Assembly: GCA_037013495.1 (NCBI GenBank)
Contig: CM072801.1
Coordinates: 30,368,001-30,432,000, forward strand
Direction of reading: 5' to 3'
Origin: Hippophae tibetana
Lineage: Eukaryota > Streptophyta > Magnoliopsida > Rosales > Elaeagnaceae
DNA: 64,000 nucleotides
A program made the translations under genes and the position numbers. Below the pieces are notes generated by a model that was not told the DNA's origin, ran no database searches, and worked only from the letters and a program-made list of their open reading frames with translations. Numbering within the stretch: position 1 is the stretch's first letter; the number at the start of each line of letters is the position of its first letter. Below are positions 24,102-39,000 of this stretch, piece after piece.

Positions 24102-27100
24102 CCAACCCCTAATAGGTTGGTGGCATCTCATTGCATTGTTCTCAGTTCTTGTTCTTTTGGGGTCCAATTTGATCATCTTAACCATTTTCTAAGAAATTTA
24201 CTCATTCTTAATCCTTTGAGTTCCTATATTCTTCGCCAAAAGGTTCCCCATCATTTGGTATCAAAGCCTTGGTTGCTGAAAATATGGTATCTATCTTCAT
24301 ATATTGATTTTTTGAATTTTACATTTAAAAAAACTTTGTCCATTTAATTTTCTTTGCTTTCGTAAGTTACAAACCACAAAGAAAGATCTATATTTGTATA
24401 ACAAGTCTTGTGTTTTCTTACAATTTTGTTGTCATTATTTTGTCTTTCGACTTAATTTCCAGGTTTTATTTAAATTCTTTGTACCTTTTTCTTGTTTTAT
24501 GTTTTCTGTGTGCAACCTATTTTTGCTTTTCAAAGATACAATAGAGCTACTGCATTTCGTAGTTTCAAGAAAAACTAGGTTATTAATATTGGTGGCAATA
24601 TTAAACTATTGTAACTTTTGATTCGTGCATCGAAATGACTATTGTACTGTATCAAATCGTAGCTCTTTTGATTCCAAAAAACACACTGCAAGAATAGTTT
24701 AGTTATCAGCATTTTTTTAGCCATAATTACTTTGTTTACACTACTTGCCAACCTCTAAAAGATAGGTGGCATCTCAATGCATTGTAATCTGTTCTTGTTG
24801 TTTTGGGATCAAATTTGATCATCTTAACCCATTTCGAAGCACTTTACTCATTCTTAATCCTTTGAGATCATATGTTGTTCCATTAAAGGTTCCGCATCAC
24901 TTAGTATCAAAGCATTCGTTGCTGCAAATATGTTATCTATGTTCTTATATTTATTTTTTGAATTTTACATTTAAAAAACTTTTTCCATTGAATTTTCTGT
25001 GTTTTAATCATACATAAATCACAAAGAAAGATATATATTTGTATTCCCAGTTTTGTGTTTTCTTTTAATTTTGTTGTCATTATTTTGTCTTTCGATTTCA
25101 TTTCCTTTCTTTCTTTAAATTCTTTGTACCTTTTTCTTTTGTCATGCTTTCTGTGTTCAATATGTTTTTTTTATTGAAAGAAACAATAGAGATACTACAG
25201 TTCATAGTTTCAAGAAAATCTAGGTTATTAATATCGGTGGCAATATTAAAATGTTGTAACTTTTAATTCGTGCATCGAAATGACTATTGTACTGTATCAA
25301 ATCCTGTCTCTTTCGATTCCAAAAAACACACTGCATGAATAGTTTAGTTATCGGCATTTTTTTAGCTATAATTACTTTGTTTACACTACTTTCCAACCTC
25401 TAAAAGATTGGTGGCATCTCATTGCATTGTAATCTGTTCTTGTTGTTTTGGGTTCAAATGTGATCATCTTAACCCATTTCAAAGCAATTTACTCATTCTT
25501 AATCCTTTGAGTTCATATGTTGTTCCCCTAAAGATTCCGCATCATTTGGTATCAAAGTCTTTGTTGCTGAAAATATGTTATCTATCTTCTTAAATTTATT
25601 TTTTGAATTTTACATTTAAAAAGACTTTGTCCATTGAATTTTCTGTGTTTTGATTAGAAACAAATCCCAAAGAAAGATAGATATTTGTATACCAAGTCTT
25701 GTGTTTTCTTTTAATTTTGTTTTCATTATTTTCTCTTTCGATTTCATTTCCTTTCTTTCTTTAAATTCTTTGTACCTTTTTCTTGTGTCATGCTTTCTGT
25801 GCTCAATCTGTTTTCGTTATTGAAAGAAACAATAGAGATACTACAGTTCATAGTTTCAAGAAAAACTAGGTTATTAATATCGGTGGCAATATTAAACTGT
25901 TGTAACTTTTAATTCATGCATCGAAATGAGTATTGTACTATATCAAATAGTAGCTCTTTCGATTCCTAAAAACACATTGCAAGAATAGTTTAGTTATCGG
26001 CATTTTTTTAACCAAAATTAAATTTTTTACACTACATGCCAACCCCTAATAAGTTGGGGGCATCTCGTTGCGTTGTAATTTGTTCTTGTTGTTTTGGGTT
26101 CCAAATTTATCATCTTAACTCTTTTCTAAGCAATTTACTCATTCTTAATCCTTTGAGTTCATATGTTGTTCGCCTAAACGTTCCGCATCATTTGGTATCA
26201 AAGCCTTTGTTGCTAAAAATATGTTATCTATCTTCTTATATTTATTTTTTGAATTTTACATTTAAAAAAACTTTTTCCATTGAATTTTCTGTGTTTTCAT
26301 TAGACACAAATCACAAAGAAAGATAGATATTTGTATAACAAGTCTTATGTTTTCTTTTAATTTTGTTGTCATTATTTTGTCTTTCGATTTCATTTCCTTT
26401 CTTTCTTTAAATTCTTTGTACCTTTTTCTTGTGTCATGTTTTCTGTGTTCAATGTATTTTTGTTATTGAAAGAAACAATAGAGATACTACAGTTCATAGT
26501 TTTAAGAAAAACTAGGTTATTAATATCGGTGGCAATATTAAATTTTTGTAACTTTTAATTCGAGCAACGAAATGACTATTGTTTTGTATCAAATCGTAGC
26601 TATTTCAATTCATAAAAACACACTGCAAGAATAGTTTAGTTATCGGCATTGTTTTAGCCATAATTACTTTGTTTACACTACTTGCCAACCTCTAAAATAT
26701 AGGTGGCATCTCATTGCGTTGTAATTTGTTCTTGTTGTTTTGGGTTCAAATTTGACCATCTTAACCCATTTCGAAGCAATTTACTCTTTTTTAATCCTTT
26801 GAGTTCATATGTTGTTCCCCTATAGGTTCCGCATCATTTGGTATCAAAGCCTTTTTTGCTGAAAATATGTTATCTATGTTCTTATATTTAGTTTTTGAAT
26901 TTTACATTTAAAAAAACTTTGTCCATTGAATTTTCTCTGTTTTCATTAGACACAAATCACAAAGAAAGATAGATATTTGTATACCAAGTCTTCTGTTTTC
27001 TTTTAATTTTGTTGTCATTATTTTGTCTTTCGATTTCATTCCCTTTCTTTCGTTAAATTCTTTGTACCTTTTTCTTGTATCATGTTTTCTGTGTTCAATC

Positions 27101-30100
27101 TGTTTTTGTTATTGAAAGAAACTATATAGATACTACAGTTCATAGTTTCAAGAAAAACTAGGTTATTAATATCCGTGGCAATATTATACTGTTGTAACTT
27201 TTAATTCGTGCATCAAAATGACTATTGTACTATATCAAATCGTAGCTCTTTCGATTCCTAAAAACACACTACAAGAATAGTTTAGTTATCGGAATTTTTT
27301 TAGCCATAATTACTTTGTTTACACTACTTTCCAACCTCTAAAAGATAGGTGGCATCTCATTGCTTTGTAGTCTATTCTTGTTGTTTTGGGTTCAAATTTG
27401 ATCATCTTAACCCATTTCGAAGAAATTTACCCATTTCTAATCCTTTGAGTTCATATGTTGTTCCCCTAAAGGTTCCGCATCATTTGGTATCCAAGCCTTT
27501 GTTGTTGAAAATATGTTATCTTTCTTCTTATATTTATTTTTTGAATTTTACATTTTAAAAAAACATTGTCCATTGAATTTTCTGTGTTTCCGTTAGACAC
27601 AAATCACAAAGAAAGATAGATATTTGTATACCAAGTCTTGTGTCTTCTTTTAATTTTGTTGTCATTATTTTGTCTTTCGATTTCATTTCCTTTCTTTCTT
27701 TAAATTCTTTGTACCTTTTTCTTGTGTCAAGTTTTCTGTGTTCAATCTGTTTTTGTTATTGAAAGAAACAATAGAGATACTACAGTTCATAGTTTCAAGA
27801 AACACTAGGTAATTAATATCGGTGGTAATATTAAATTGTTGTAACTTTTAATTCGTGCATCGAAATAACTATTGTACTGTATCAAATCATAGCTCTTTCG
27901 ATTCCAAAAAACACACTGCAACAATAGTTCAGTTATCGGCATTTTTTTAGACATAATTACTTTCTTTACACTACTTTCCAACCTCTAAAAGATAGGTGGC
28001 ATCTCATTGCGTTGTAATCTGTTCTTGTTGTTTTGGGTTCAAATTTGACCATCTTAACCCATTTCGAAGCAATTTACTCTTTTTTAATCCTTTGAGTTCA
28101 TATGTTGTTCCCCTATAGGTTCCGCATCATTTGGTATCAAAGCCTTTTTTGCTGAAAATATGTTATCTATGTTCTTATATTTAGTTTTTGAATTTTACAT
28201 TTAAAAAAACTTTGTCCATTGAATTTTCTGTGTTTTCATTAGACACAAATCACAAAGAAAGATAGATATTGGTATACCAAGTCTTGTGTTTTCTTTTAAT
28301 TTTGTTGTCATTATTTTGTCTTTCTATTTCATTTCTTTCTTTCTTTAAATTCTTTGTACCTTTTTCTTGTGTCATGTTTTCTGTGTTCAATCTGTTTTTG
28401 TTATTGAATGAAACAATAGAGATACTATAGTTCATAGTTTCAAGAAAAACTAGATTATTAATATCGGTGGCAATATTAAACTGTTGTAACTTTTAATTCG
28501 TGTGTCAAAATGACTATTGTACTGTATCAAATGGTAGCTCTTTCGATTCCTAAAAACACACTTCAAGAATAGTTTAGTTATCGGCATTTTTTAGCCATAA
28601 TTACTTTCTTTACACTACTTTCCAACCTCGAAAAGATAGGTGGCATCTCATTGTTTTGTAATCTATTCTTGTTGTTTTGGGTTCAAATTTGATCATCTAA
28701 ACCCATTTCGAAGAAATTTACCCATTCTTAATCCTTTGAGTTCATATGTTGTTCCCTAAAGGTTCCGCATCATTTGGTATCAAAGCCTTTGTTGTTGAAT
28801 ATATGTTATCTTTCTTCTTATATTTAGTTTTTGAATTTTACATTTTAAAAAACTTTGTCCATTGAATTTTTTGTGTTTTCATTAGACACAAATCACCAAG
28901 AAAGATAGATATTTGTATACCAAGTCTTGTGTTTTCTTTTAATTTTGTTGTCATTATTTTGTCTTTTGATTTCATTTCCTTTCTTTCTTTAAATTCTTTG
29001 TACCTTTTTCCTATGTCATGTTTTCTTTGTTCAATCTGTTTTTGTTATTTAAAGAAACAATAGAGATACTACACTTCATAGTTTCAAGAAAAACTAGGTT
29101 ATTAATATCGGTGGCAATATTAAAATGTTGTAAGCTTTAATTCGTGCATCGAAATGACTATTATAATGTAGCATATCGTAGCAAACCACAAAGAAAGATA
29201 GATATTTGTATAACAAGTCTTGTGTTTTCTTACAATTTTGTAGTCATTATTTTGTCTTTCGATTTAATTTCCTAGTTTTATTTAAATTCTTTGTACCTTT
29301 TTCTTGTTTTATGTTTTTTGTGTGCAACCTACTTTTGCTTTTGAAAGAAACAATAGAGCTACTGCATTTCGTAGTTTCAAGAAAAACTAGGTTATTAAAA
29401 TCGGTGGCAATATTAAACTGTTGTAACCTTTAATTCGTGCATCGAAATGACTATTATAATGTAGCATATCGTAGCTCTTTCGAGTCCTTAAAAGACAAGG
29501 AAATAATAGTTTAGTTATCGGGATTTTTTTAACCAAAATTACTTTGTTTACACTACTTGCCAACCTCTAATAGGTAGGTGGAATCTCATTGCATTGTTTT
29601 CAATTCTTCTTCTTTTGGGTTCCAATTTCATCATCTTAATCCATTTCTCAGTAATTTACTCATTCTTAATCCTTTGAGTTCCTATGTTGTTCGCCGAAAG
29701 GTACCGCATCATTTGGTATCAAAGCCTTGGTTGCTGAAAATATGGTATCTATCTTCATATATTCATTTTTTGAATTTTACATTTAAAAAAACTTTTTCCA
29801 TTTAATTTTCTGTATTTTCATGAGACAAAAATCACAAAGAAAGATAGATATTTGTATACCAAGTCTTGTGTTTTCTTTTAATTTTTTTGTCATTATTTTG
29901 TCTTTCGATTTCATTTTCTTTCTTTCTTTAAATTCTTTGTACCTTTTTTTGTTTCATGTTTTCTGTGTTAAATCTGTTTTTGTTATTGAAAGAAACAATA
30001 GAGATGCTACAGTTCATAGTTTCAAGAAAAACTAGTTTATTAATATCGATGGCAATATTAAACTGTTGTAACTTTTAATTCGTGCATCGAAATGACAATT

Positions 30101-31494
30101 GTACTGTATTAAATAGTAGCTCTTTCGATTCCTAAAAACACATTGCAAGAATAGTTTAGTTATCGGCATTTTTTTAACCAAAATTAAATTGTTTACACTA
30201 CATGCCAACCCCTAATAGGTTGGGGGCATCTCGTTGCATTGTTTTCTGTTCTGGTTCTTTTCGGTTCCAAATTTATCATCTTAACTCTTTTCTAAGCAAT
30301 TTACTCCTTCTTAATCCTTTGAGTTCCTATGTTGTTCGCCTAAACGTTCCGCATCATTTGGTATCAATGCCTGGGTTACTGAAAATATGGTATGAATCTT
30401 CATATATTCATTTTGTGAATTTTATATTTAAAAAACTTTGTCCATTTAATTTTCTTTGCTTTCATAAGTAACAAACCACAAAGAAAGATAGATATTTGTA
30501 TAACAAGTCTTGTGTTTTCTTACAATTTTGTAGTCATTATTTTATATTTCGACTTAATTTCCTAGTTTTATTTAAATTCCTTGTACCTTTTTCTTGTTTT
30601 ATGTTTTCTGTGTGCAACCTATTTTTGCTTTTCAAAGAAATAATAGAGCTACTACATTTCGTAGTTTCAAGAAAAACTAGGTTATTAATATCGGTGGCCA
30701 TATTAAACTATTGTAACTTTTAATTCGTGCATCGAAATGACTATTGTACTGTATCAAATCGTAGCTCTTTCGATTCCTAAAAAAACACTACAACAATAGT
30801 TTAGTTATTGGCATTTTTTTAGCCATAATTACTTTGTTTACACTACTTGCCAACCTCTAAAAGATTGGTGTCATCTCATTGCGTTGTAATCTATTCTTGT
30901 TGTTTTGGGTTCAAATTTGATCATCTTAACGCTTTTCTAAGCAATTTACTCATTCTTAATCCTTTGAGTTCCTATGTTGTTCTACTAAAGGTTCTGCATC
31001 ATTTGGTATCAATGCCTTGGTTGCTGAAAATATGGTATCTATCTTCATATATTCATTTTTTGAATTTCACATTTAAAAAACTTTGTCCATTTAATTTTCT
31101 TTGCTTTCGTAAGTAAATAACCACAAAGAAAGATAGATATTTGTATAAAAAGTCTTGTGTTTTCTTACAATTTTGTTGTCATTATTTTGTCATTCGACTT
31201 AATTTCCTTGTTTTATTTAAATTCTTTGTACCTTTTTCGTGTTTTATGTTTTCTATGTGCAACCTATTTTTGGTTTTGAAATAAACAATAGAGCTACGGC
31301 ATTTCATAGTTTCAAGAAAAACTAGGTTATTAATATCGGTGGCAATATTAAACTATTGTAACTTTTAATTCTTGCATCGAAATGACTATTGTACTATATC
31401 AAATCGTAGCTCCTTCGATTCCTAAAAACACACTACAGGAATAGTTTAGTTATCGGCATTTTTTTAGCCATAATTACTATGTTTACACTACTTC
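24102..31494 (+). repeat. Array region III: heterogeneous A/B mixture (units 38-48)
   Basis: Unit 38 (24102) and units 47-48 (30205, 30850) are B. Unit 46 (29560) is a B/A hybrid. The others are A or A with B-like starts, for example 26039, where 'ccaacccctaataagttgg' resembles units 38 and 47. Neighbouring units differ more here than in regions II, IV and V, and no higher-order period is evident. It contains the only phase break of the array. No gene is present. Confidence 0.7.
28622..29559 (+). repeat. Aberrant 938 bp interval: full unit plus 293 bp partial unit
   Basis: At 29181-29184 the text 'atatcgtagc' runs directly into 'aaaccacaaag'. In normal units about 350 bp separate these two points. 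The same 'gcatcgaaatgactattat' stretch occurs at 29146 and again at 29439, 293 bp apart. The piece after the junction is family B and the unit before it is family A. The event is either a deletion of about 353 bp or an out-of-register exchange. After it the array resumes the normal phase. Confidence 0.85.
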
Positions 31495-32787
31495 CCAACC
31501 TCTAAAAGATAGGTGGCATCTCATTGTGTTGTAATCTGTTCTTGTTGTTTTGGGTTCAAATTTGATCATCTTAACCCATTTCGAAGCAATTTACTCATTC
31601 TTAATCCTTTGAGTTCATATGTTGTTCCCCTATAGGTTCCGCATCATTTGGTATCAAAGGCTTTTTTGCTGAAAATATATTATCTATGTTCTTATATTTA
31701 GTTTTTGAATTTTACATTTAAAAAAACTTTGTCCATTGAATTTTCTGTGTTTTCATTAGACACAAATCACAAAGAAAGATAGATATTGGTATACCAAGTC
31801 TTGTGTTTTCTTTTAATTTTGTTGTCATTATTTTGTCTTTCTATTTCATTTCCTTTCTTTCTTTAAACTCTTTGTACCTTTTTCTTGTGTCCTATTTTCT
31901 GTGTTCAATCTGTTTTTGTTATTGAAAGAAACAATAGAGATACTATAGTTCATAGTTTCAAGAAAAACTAGGTTATTAATATTGGTGGCAATATTAAACT
32001 GTTGTAACTTTTAATTCGTGCGTCAAAATGACTATTGTACTGTATCAAATGGTAGCTCTTTCGATTCCTAAAAACACACTTCAAGAATAGTTTAGTTATC
32101 GGAATTTTTTTAGCCATAATTACTTTGTTTACACTACTTTCCAACCTCTAAAAGATAGGTGGCATCTCATTTCTTTGTAGTCTATTCTTGTTGTTTTGGG
32201 TTGAAATTTGATCATCTTAACCCATTTCGAAGAAATTTACCCATTCCTAATCCTTTGAGTTCATATGTTGTTCCCCTAAAGGTTCCGCATCATTTGGTAT
32301 CAAAGCCTTTGTTGTTGAAAATATGTTATCTTTCTTCTTATATTTATTTTTTGAATTTTACATTTTAAAAAAACATTGTCCATTGAATTTTCTGTGTTTC
32401 CGTTAGACACAAATCACAAAGAAAGATAGATATTTGTATACCAAGTCTTGTGTTTTCTTTTAATTTTGTTGTCATTATTTTGTCTTTCGATTTCATTTCC
32501 TTTCTTTCTTTAAATTCTTTGTACCTTTTTCTTGTGTCATGTTTTCTTTGTTCAATCTGTTTTTTTTATTTAAAGAAACAATAGAGATACTACACTTCAT
32601 AGTTTCCAGAAAAACTAGGTTATTAATATCAGTGGCAATATTAAACAGTTGTAACCTTTAATTCTTGCATCGAAATGACTATTGTACTGTTAAAAATTGT
32701 AGCTCTTTCCATTCCAAAAAACACACTGCAGGAATAGTTTAGTTATTGGCATTTTTTTAGCCATAATTACTTTGTTTACACTACTTG

Positions 32788-35700
32788 CCAACCTCTAAAA
32801 GATTGGTGTCATCTCATTTCGTTGTAATCTGTTCTTGTAGTTTTGGGTTCAAATTTGATCATCTTAACGCTTTTCTAAGCAATTTACTCATTCTTAATCC
32901 TTTGAGTTCCTATGTTGTTCGCCTAAAGTTTCTGCATCATTTGGTATCAAAGCCTTGGTTGCTGAAAATATGGTATCTATCTTCATATATTCATTTTTTG
33001 AATTTCACATTTAAAAAACTTTGTGCATTTAATTTTCTTTGCTTTCGTAAGTAAATAACCACAAAGAAAGATAGATATTTGTATAAAAAGTCTTGTGTTT
33101 TCTTACAATTTTGTTGTCATTATTTTGTCATTCGACTTAATTTCCTTGTTTTTTTAAATTCTTTGTACCTTTTTCTTGTTTTATGTTTTCTATGTGCAAC
33201 CTATTTTTGCTTTTGAAATAAACAATAGAGCTACGACAATTCGTAGTTTCAAGAAAAACTAGGTTATTAATATCGGTGGCAATATTAAACTATTGTAACT
33301 TTTAATTCTTGCATCGAAATGACTATTATACTGTATCAAATCGAGCTCTTTCGATTCCTAAAAAACACACTGCAGGAATAGTTTACTTATCGGCATTTTT
33401 TTAGCCATAATTACTTTGTTTACACTATTTGCCAACCTATAAAAGATAGGTGGCATCTCATTGTGTGGTAATCTGTTCTTGTTGTTTTGGGTTCAAATTT
33501 GATCATCTTAACCCATTTCGAAGTAATTTACTCATTCTTAATACTTTGAGTTCATATGTTATTCCCCTAAAAATTCCGCATCATTTGGTATCAAAGTCTT
33601 TGTTGCGGAAAATATGTTATCTATCTTCTTATATTTATTTTTTGAATTTTATATTTAAAAAAACATTGTCCATTGAATTTCCTGTGTTTCCGTTAGACAC
33701 AAATCACAAAGAAAGATAGATATTTGTATACCAAGTCTTGTGTTTTCTTTTAATTTTGTTGTCATTATTTTGTCTTTCGATTTCATTTCCTTTCTTTCTT
33801 TAAATTCTTTGTACCTTTTTCTTGTGTCATGTTTTCTGTGTTAAATCTATTTTTCTTATTGAAAGAAACAATAGGGATACTACATTTCATAGTTTCAAGA
33901 AAAACTAGGTTATTAATATTGGTGGCAATATTAAACTATTGTAACTTTTAATTCTTGCATGGAAATGACTATTGTACTGTATCAAATCGTTGCTCTTTCG
34001 ATTCCTAAAAACACACTGCAGGAATAGTTTAGTTATTGGCATTTTTTTAGCCATAATTACTTTGTTTACACTACTTGCCAACCTCTAAAAAATAGGTGGC
34101 ATCTCATTGTGTTGTAATCTGTTCTTGTTGTTTTGGGTTCAAATTTGATCATCTTAACCCATTTCGAAGAAATTTACTCATTCTTAATCCTTTGAGTTCA
34201 TATGTTATTCCCCTAAAGATTCCGCATCATTTGGTATCAAAGTCTTAGTTGTTGAAAATATGTTATCTATCTTCTTATATTTATTTTTTGAATTTTATAT
34301 TTAAAAAAACATTGTCCATTGAATATTCTGTGTTTTCGTTAGACACAAATCACAAAGAAAGATAGATATTTGTATACCAAGTCTTGTGTTTTCTTTTAAT
34401 TTTGTTGTCATTATTTTGTCTTTCGATTTCATTTCCTTTCTTTCTTTAAATTCTTTGTACCTTTTTCTTGTGTCATGTTTTCTGTGTTAAATCTGTTTTT
34501 GTTATTGAAAGAAACAATAGGGATACTACATTTCATAGTTTCAAGAAAAACTAGGTTATTAATATCGGTGGAAATATTAAACTATTGTAACTTTTAATTC
34601 TTGCATCGAAATTACTATTGTACAGTATCAAATCGTAGCTCTTTTGATTCCTAAAAACACACAGTAGGAATAGATTAGTTATCGGCATTTTTTAGCCATA
34701 ATTACTTTGTTTACCCTACTTGCCAACCTCTAAAAGATAGGTGGCATCTCATTGTGTTGTAATCTGTTCTTGTTGTTTTGGGTTCAAATTTGATCATCTT
34801 AACCCATTTCGAAGAAATTTACTCATTCTTAATCCTTTGAGTTCATATGTTATTCCCCTAAGGATACCGCATCATTTGGTATCAAAGTTTTAGTTGCTGA
34901 AAATATGTTATCTATCTTCTTATATTTATTTTTTGAATTTTATATTTAAAAAAACATTGTCCATTGAATTTTCTGTGTTTTCGTTAGACACAAATCACAA
35001 AGAAAGATAGATATTTGTATACCATGTCTTGTGTTTTCTTTTAATTTTGTTGTCATTATTTTCTCTTTCGATTTCATTTCCTTTCTTTCTTTAAATTCTT
35101 TGTACCTTTTTCTTGTGGAATGTTTTCTGTGTTAAATCTATTTTTGTTATTGAAAGAAACAATAGGGATACTACATTTCATAGTTTCAAGAAAAACTAGG
35201 TTATTAATATCGGTGGGAATATTAAACTATTGTAACTTTTAATTCTTGCATCGAAATGACTATTGTACTGTAAAAAATCATAGCTCTTTCGATTCCTAAA
35301 AACACACTGCAGGAATAGTTTAGTTATCGGCATTTTTTAGCCATAATTACTTTGTTTACCCTACTTGCCAACCTCTAAAAAATAGGTGGCATCTCATTGC
35401 GTTGTAATCTGTTCTTGTTGTTTTGGGTTCAAATTTGATCATCTTAACCCATTTCGAAGCAATTTACTCATTCTTAATCCTTTGAGTTCATATGTTATTC
35501 CCTTAAAGAGTCGCATCATTTGGTATCAAAGCCTTTGTTGCTGAAAATATGTTATCTATCTTCTTATATTTATTTTTTGAATTTTATATTTAAAAAAACA
35601 TTGTCCAATGAATTTTCTGTGTTTTCGTTAGACACAAATCACAAAGAAAGATAGATATTCGTATACCAAGTCTTGTGTTTTCTTTCAATTTTGTTGTCTT

Positions 35701-36012
35701 TATTTTGTCTTTCGATTTCATTTACTTTCTTTCTTTAAATTCTTTGTACCTTTATCTTGTGTCATGTTTTCTGTGTTAAATCTATTTTTGTTATTGAAAG
35801 AAACAATAGGGATACTACCATTCATAGTTTCAAGAAAAACTAGGTTATTAATATTGGTGGCAATATTAAGCTATTGTAACTTTTAATTCTTGCATCGAAA
35901 TGACTATTGTACTGTAAAAAATCGTAGCTCTTTCCATTCCTAAAAACACACTGCAGGAATAGTTTAGTTATTGGCATTTTTTTAGCCATAATTACTTTGT
36001 TTACACTACTTG
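32788..36012 (+). repeat. Higher-order unit 1 (five units, 3225 bp, alpha type)
   Basis: It starts with an alpha B unit, recognised by 'cctaaagtttctgc', 'tatattcatttt' and 'gacaattcgtag'. The next A unit (33432) has 'cctataaaagatagg' and is preceded by the 2-base loss 'aaatcgagctc'. Unit 34723 has 'aaggatacc' and 'tgtggaatg'. Unit 35368 has 'aaagagtcgcatc'. Confidence 0.75.
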
Positions 36013-39000
36013 CCAACCTCTAAAAGATTGGTGTCATCTCATTTCGTTGTAATCTGTTCTTGTAGTTTTGGGTTCAAATTTGATCATCTTAACGCTTTTC
36101 TAAGCAATTTACTCATTCTTAATCCTTTGAGTTCCTATGTTGTTCGCCTAAAGGTTCTGCATCATTTGGTATCAAAGCCTTGGTTGCTGAAAATATGGTA
36201 TCTATCTTCATATATTAATTTTTTGAATTTCACATTTAAAAAACTTTGTGCATTTAATTTTCTTTGCTTTCGTAAGTAAATAACCACAAGGAAAGATAGA
36301 TATTTGTATAAAAAGTCTTGTGTTTTCTTACAATTTTGTTGTCATTATTTTGTCATTCGACTTAATTTCCTTGTTTTATTTAAATTCTTTGTACCTTTTT
36401 CTTGTTTTATGTTTTCTATGTGCAACCTATTTTTGCTTTTGAAATAAACAATAGAGCTACGACATTTTGTAGTTTCAAGAAAAACTAGGTTATTAATATC
36501 GGTGGCAATATTAAACTATTGTAACTTTTAATTCATGCATCGAAATGACTATTGTACTGTATCCAATCGTAGCTCTTTCGATTCCTAAAAAACACATTGC
36601 AGGAATAGTTTACTTATCGGCATTTTTTTAGCCATAATTACTTTGTTTACACTATTTGCCAACCTCTAAAAGATAGGTGGCATCTCATTGTGTTGTAATC
36701 TGTTCTTGTTGTTTTGGGTTCAAATTTGATCATCTTAACCCATTTCGAAGTAATTTACTCATTCTTAATACTTTGACTTCATATGTTATTCCCCTAAAAA
36801 TTCCGCATCATTTGGTGTCAAAGTCTTTGTTGCGGAAAATATGTTTTCTATCTTCTTATATTTATTTTTTGAATTTTATATTTAAAAAAACATTGTCCAT
36901 TGAATTTTCTGTGTTTCCGTTAGACACAAATCACAAAGAAAGATAGATATTTGTATACCAAGTCTTGTGTTTTCTTTTAATTTTGTTGTCATTATTTTGT
37001 CTTTCGATTTCATTTCCTTTCTTTCTTTAAATTCTTTGTACCTTTTTCTTGTGTCATGTTTTTTGTGTTAAATCTATTTTTCTTATTGAAAGAAACAATA
37101 GGGATACAACATTTCATAGTTTCAAGAAAAACTAGGTTATTAATATCGGTGGCAATATTAAACTATTGTAACTTTTAATTCTTGCATCGAAATAACTATT
37201 GTACTGTATCAAATCGTAGCTCTTTCCATTACTAAAAACACACTGCAGGAATAGTTTAGTTATCGGCATTTTTTAGCCATAATTACTTTGTTTACCCTAC
37301 TTGCCAACCTCTAAAAGATAGGTGGCATCTCATTGCGTTGTAATCTGTTCTTGTTGTTTTGGGTTCAAATTTGATCATCTTAGCCCATTTCGAAGCAATT
37401 TACACATTCTTAATCCTTTGAGTTCATATGTTATTCCCCTAAAGATTCCGCATCATTTGGTATCAAAGCCTTTGTTGATGAAATTATGTTATCTATCTTC
37501 TTATATTTATTTTTTGAATTTTATATTTAAAAAAACATTGTCCATTGAATTTTCTGTGTTTCCGTTAGACACAAATCACAAAGAAAGATAGATATTTGTA
37601 TACCAAGTCTTGTGTTTTCTTTTAATTTTGTTTTCATTATTATGTCTTTCGATTTCATTTCCTTTCTTTCTTTAAATTCTTTGTACCTTTTTCTTGTGTC
37701 ATGTTTTCTGTGTTAAATCTATTTTTCTTATTGAAAGAAACAATAGGGATACTACATTTCATAGTTTCAAGAAAAACTAGGTTATTAATATTGGTGGCAA
37801 TATTAAACTATTGTAACTTTTAATTCTTGCATGGAAATGACTATTGTACTGTATCAAATCGTAGCTCTTTCGATTCCTAAAAACACACTGCAGGAATAGT
37901 TTAGTTATCGGCATTTTTTTAGCCATAATTACTTTGTTTACACTACTTGCCAACCTCTAAAAAATAGGTGGCATCTCATTGTGTTGTAATCTGTTCTTGT
38001 TGTTTTGGGTTCAAATTTGATCATCTTAACCCATTTCGAAGAAATTTACTCATTCTTAATCCGTTTAGTTCATATGTTATTCCCCTAAAGATTCCGCATC
38101 ATTTGGTAACAAAGTCTTAGTTGTTGAAAATATGTTATCTATCTTCTTATATTTATTTTTTGAATTTTATATTTAAAAAAACATTGTCCATTGAATATTC
38201 TGTGTTTTCGTTAGACACAAATCACAAAGAAAGATAGATATTTGTATACCAAGTCTTGTGTTTTCTTTTAATTTTGTTGTCATTATTTTGTCTTTCGATT
38301 TCATTTCCTTTCTTTCTTTAAATTCTTTGTACCTTTTTCTTGTGTCATGTTTTCTGTGTTAAATCTGTTTTTGTTATTGAAAGAAACAATAGGGATACTA
38401 CATTTCATAGTTTCAAGAAAAACTAGGTTATTAATATCGGTGGAAATATTAAACTATTGTAACTTTTAATTCTTGCATCGAAATTACTATTGTACAGTAT
38501 CAAATCGTAGCTCTTTCGATTCCTAAAAACACACTGCAGGAATAGATTAGTTATCGGCATTTTTTAGCCATAATTACTTTGTTTACCCTACTTGCCAACC
38601 TCTAAAAGATAGGTGGCATCTCATTGTGTTGTAATCTGTTCTTGTTGTTTTGGGTTCAAATTTGATCATCTTAACCCATTTCGAAGCAATTTACTCATTC
38701 TTAATCCTTTGAGTTCATATGTTGTTCCCCTATAGGTTCCGCATCATTTGGTATCAAAGGCTTTTTTGCTGAAAATATATTATCTATGTTCTTATATTTA
38801 GTTTTTGAATTTTACATTTAAAAAAACTTTGTCCATTGAATTTTCTGTGTTTTCATTAGACACAAATCACAAAGAAAGATAGATATTGGTATACCAAGTC
38901 TTGTGTTTTCTTTTAATTTTGTTGTCATTATTTTGTCTTTCTATTTCATTTCCTTTCTTTCTTTAAACTCTTTGTACCTTTTTCTTGTGTCCTGTTTTCT

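Noticed and set aside
28622-29559. Insertion of a foreign element to explain the 938 bp interval
   Set aside because: All bases in the interval align to the A or B unit. It is a truncated unit at a junction and contains no unrelated DNA.
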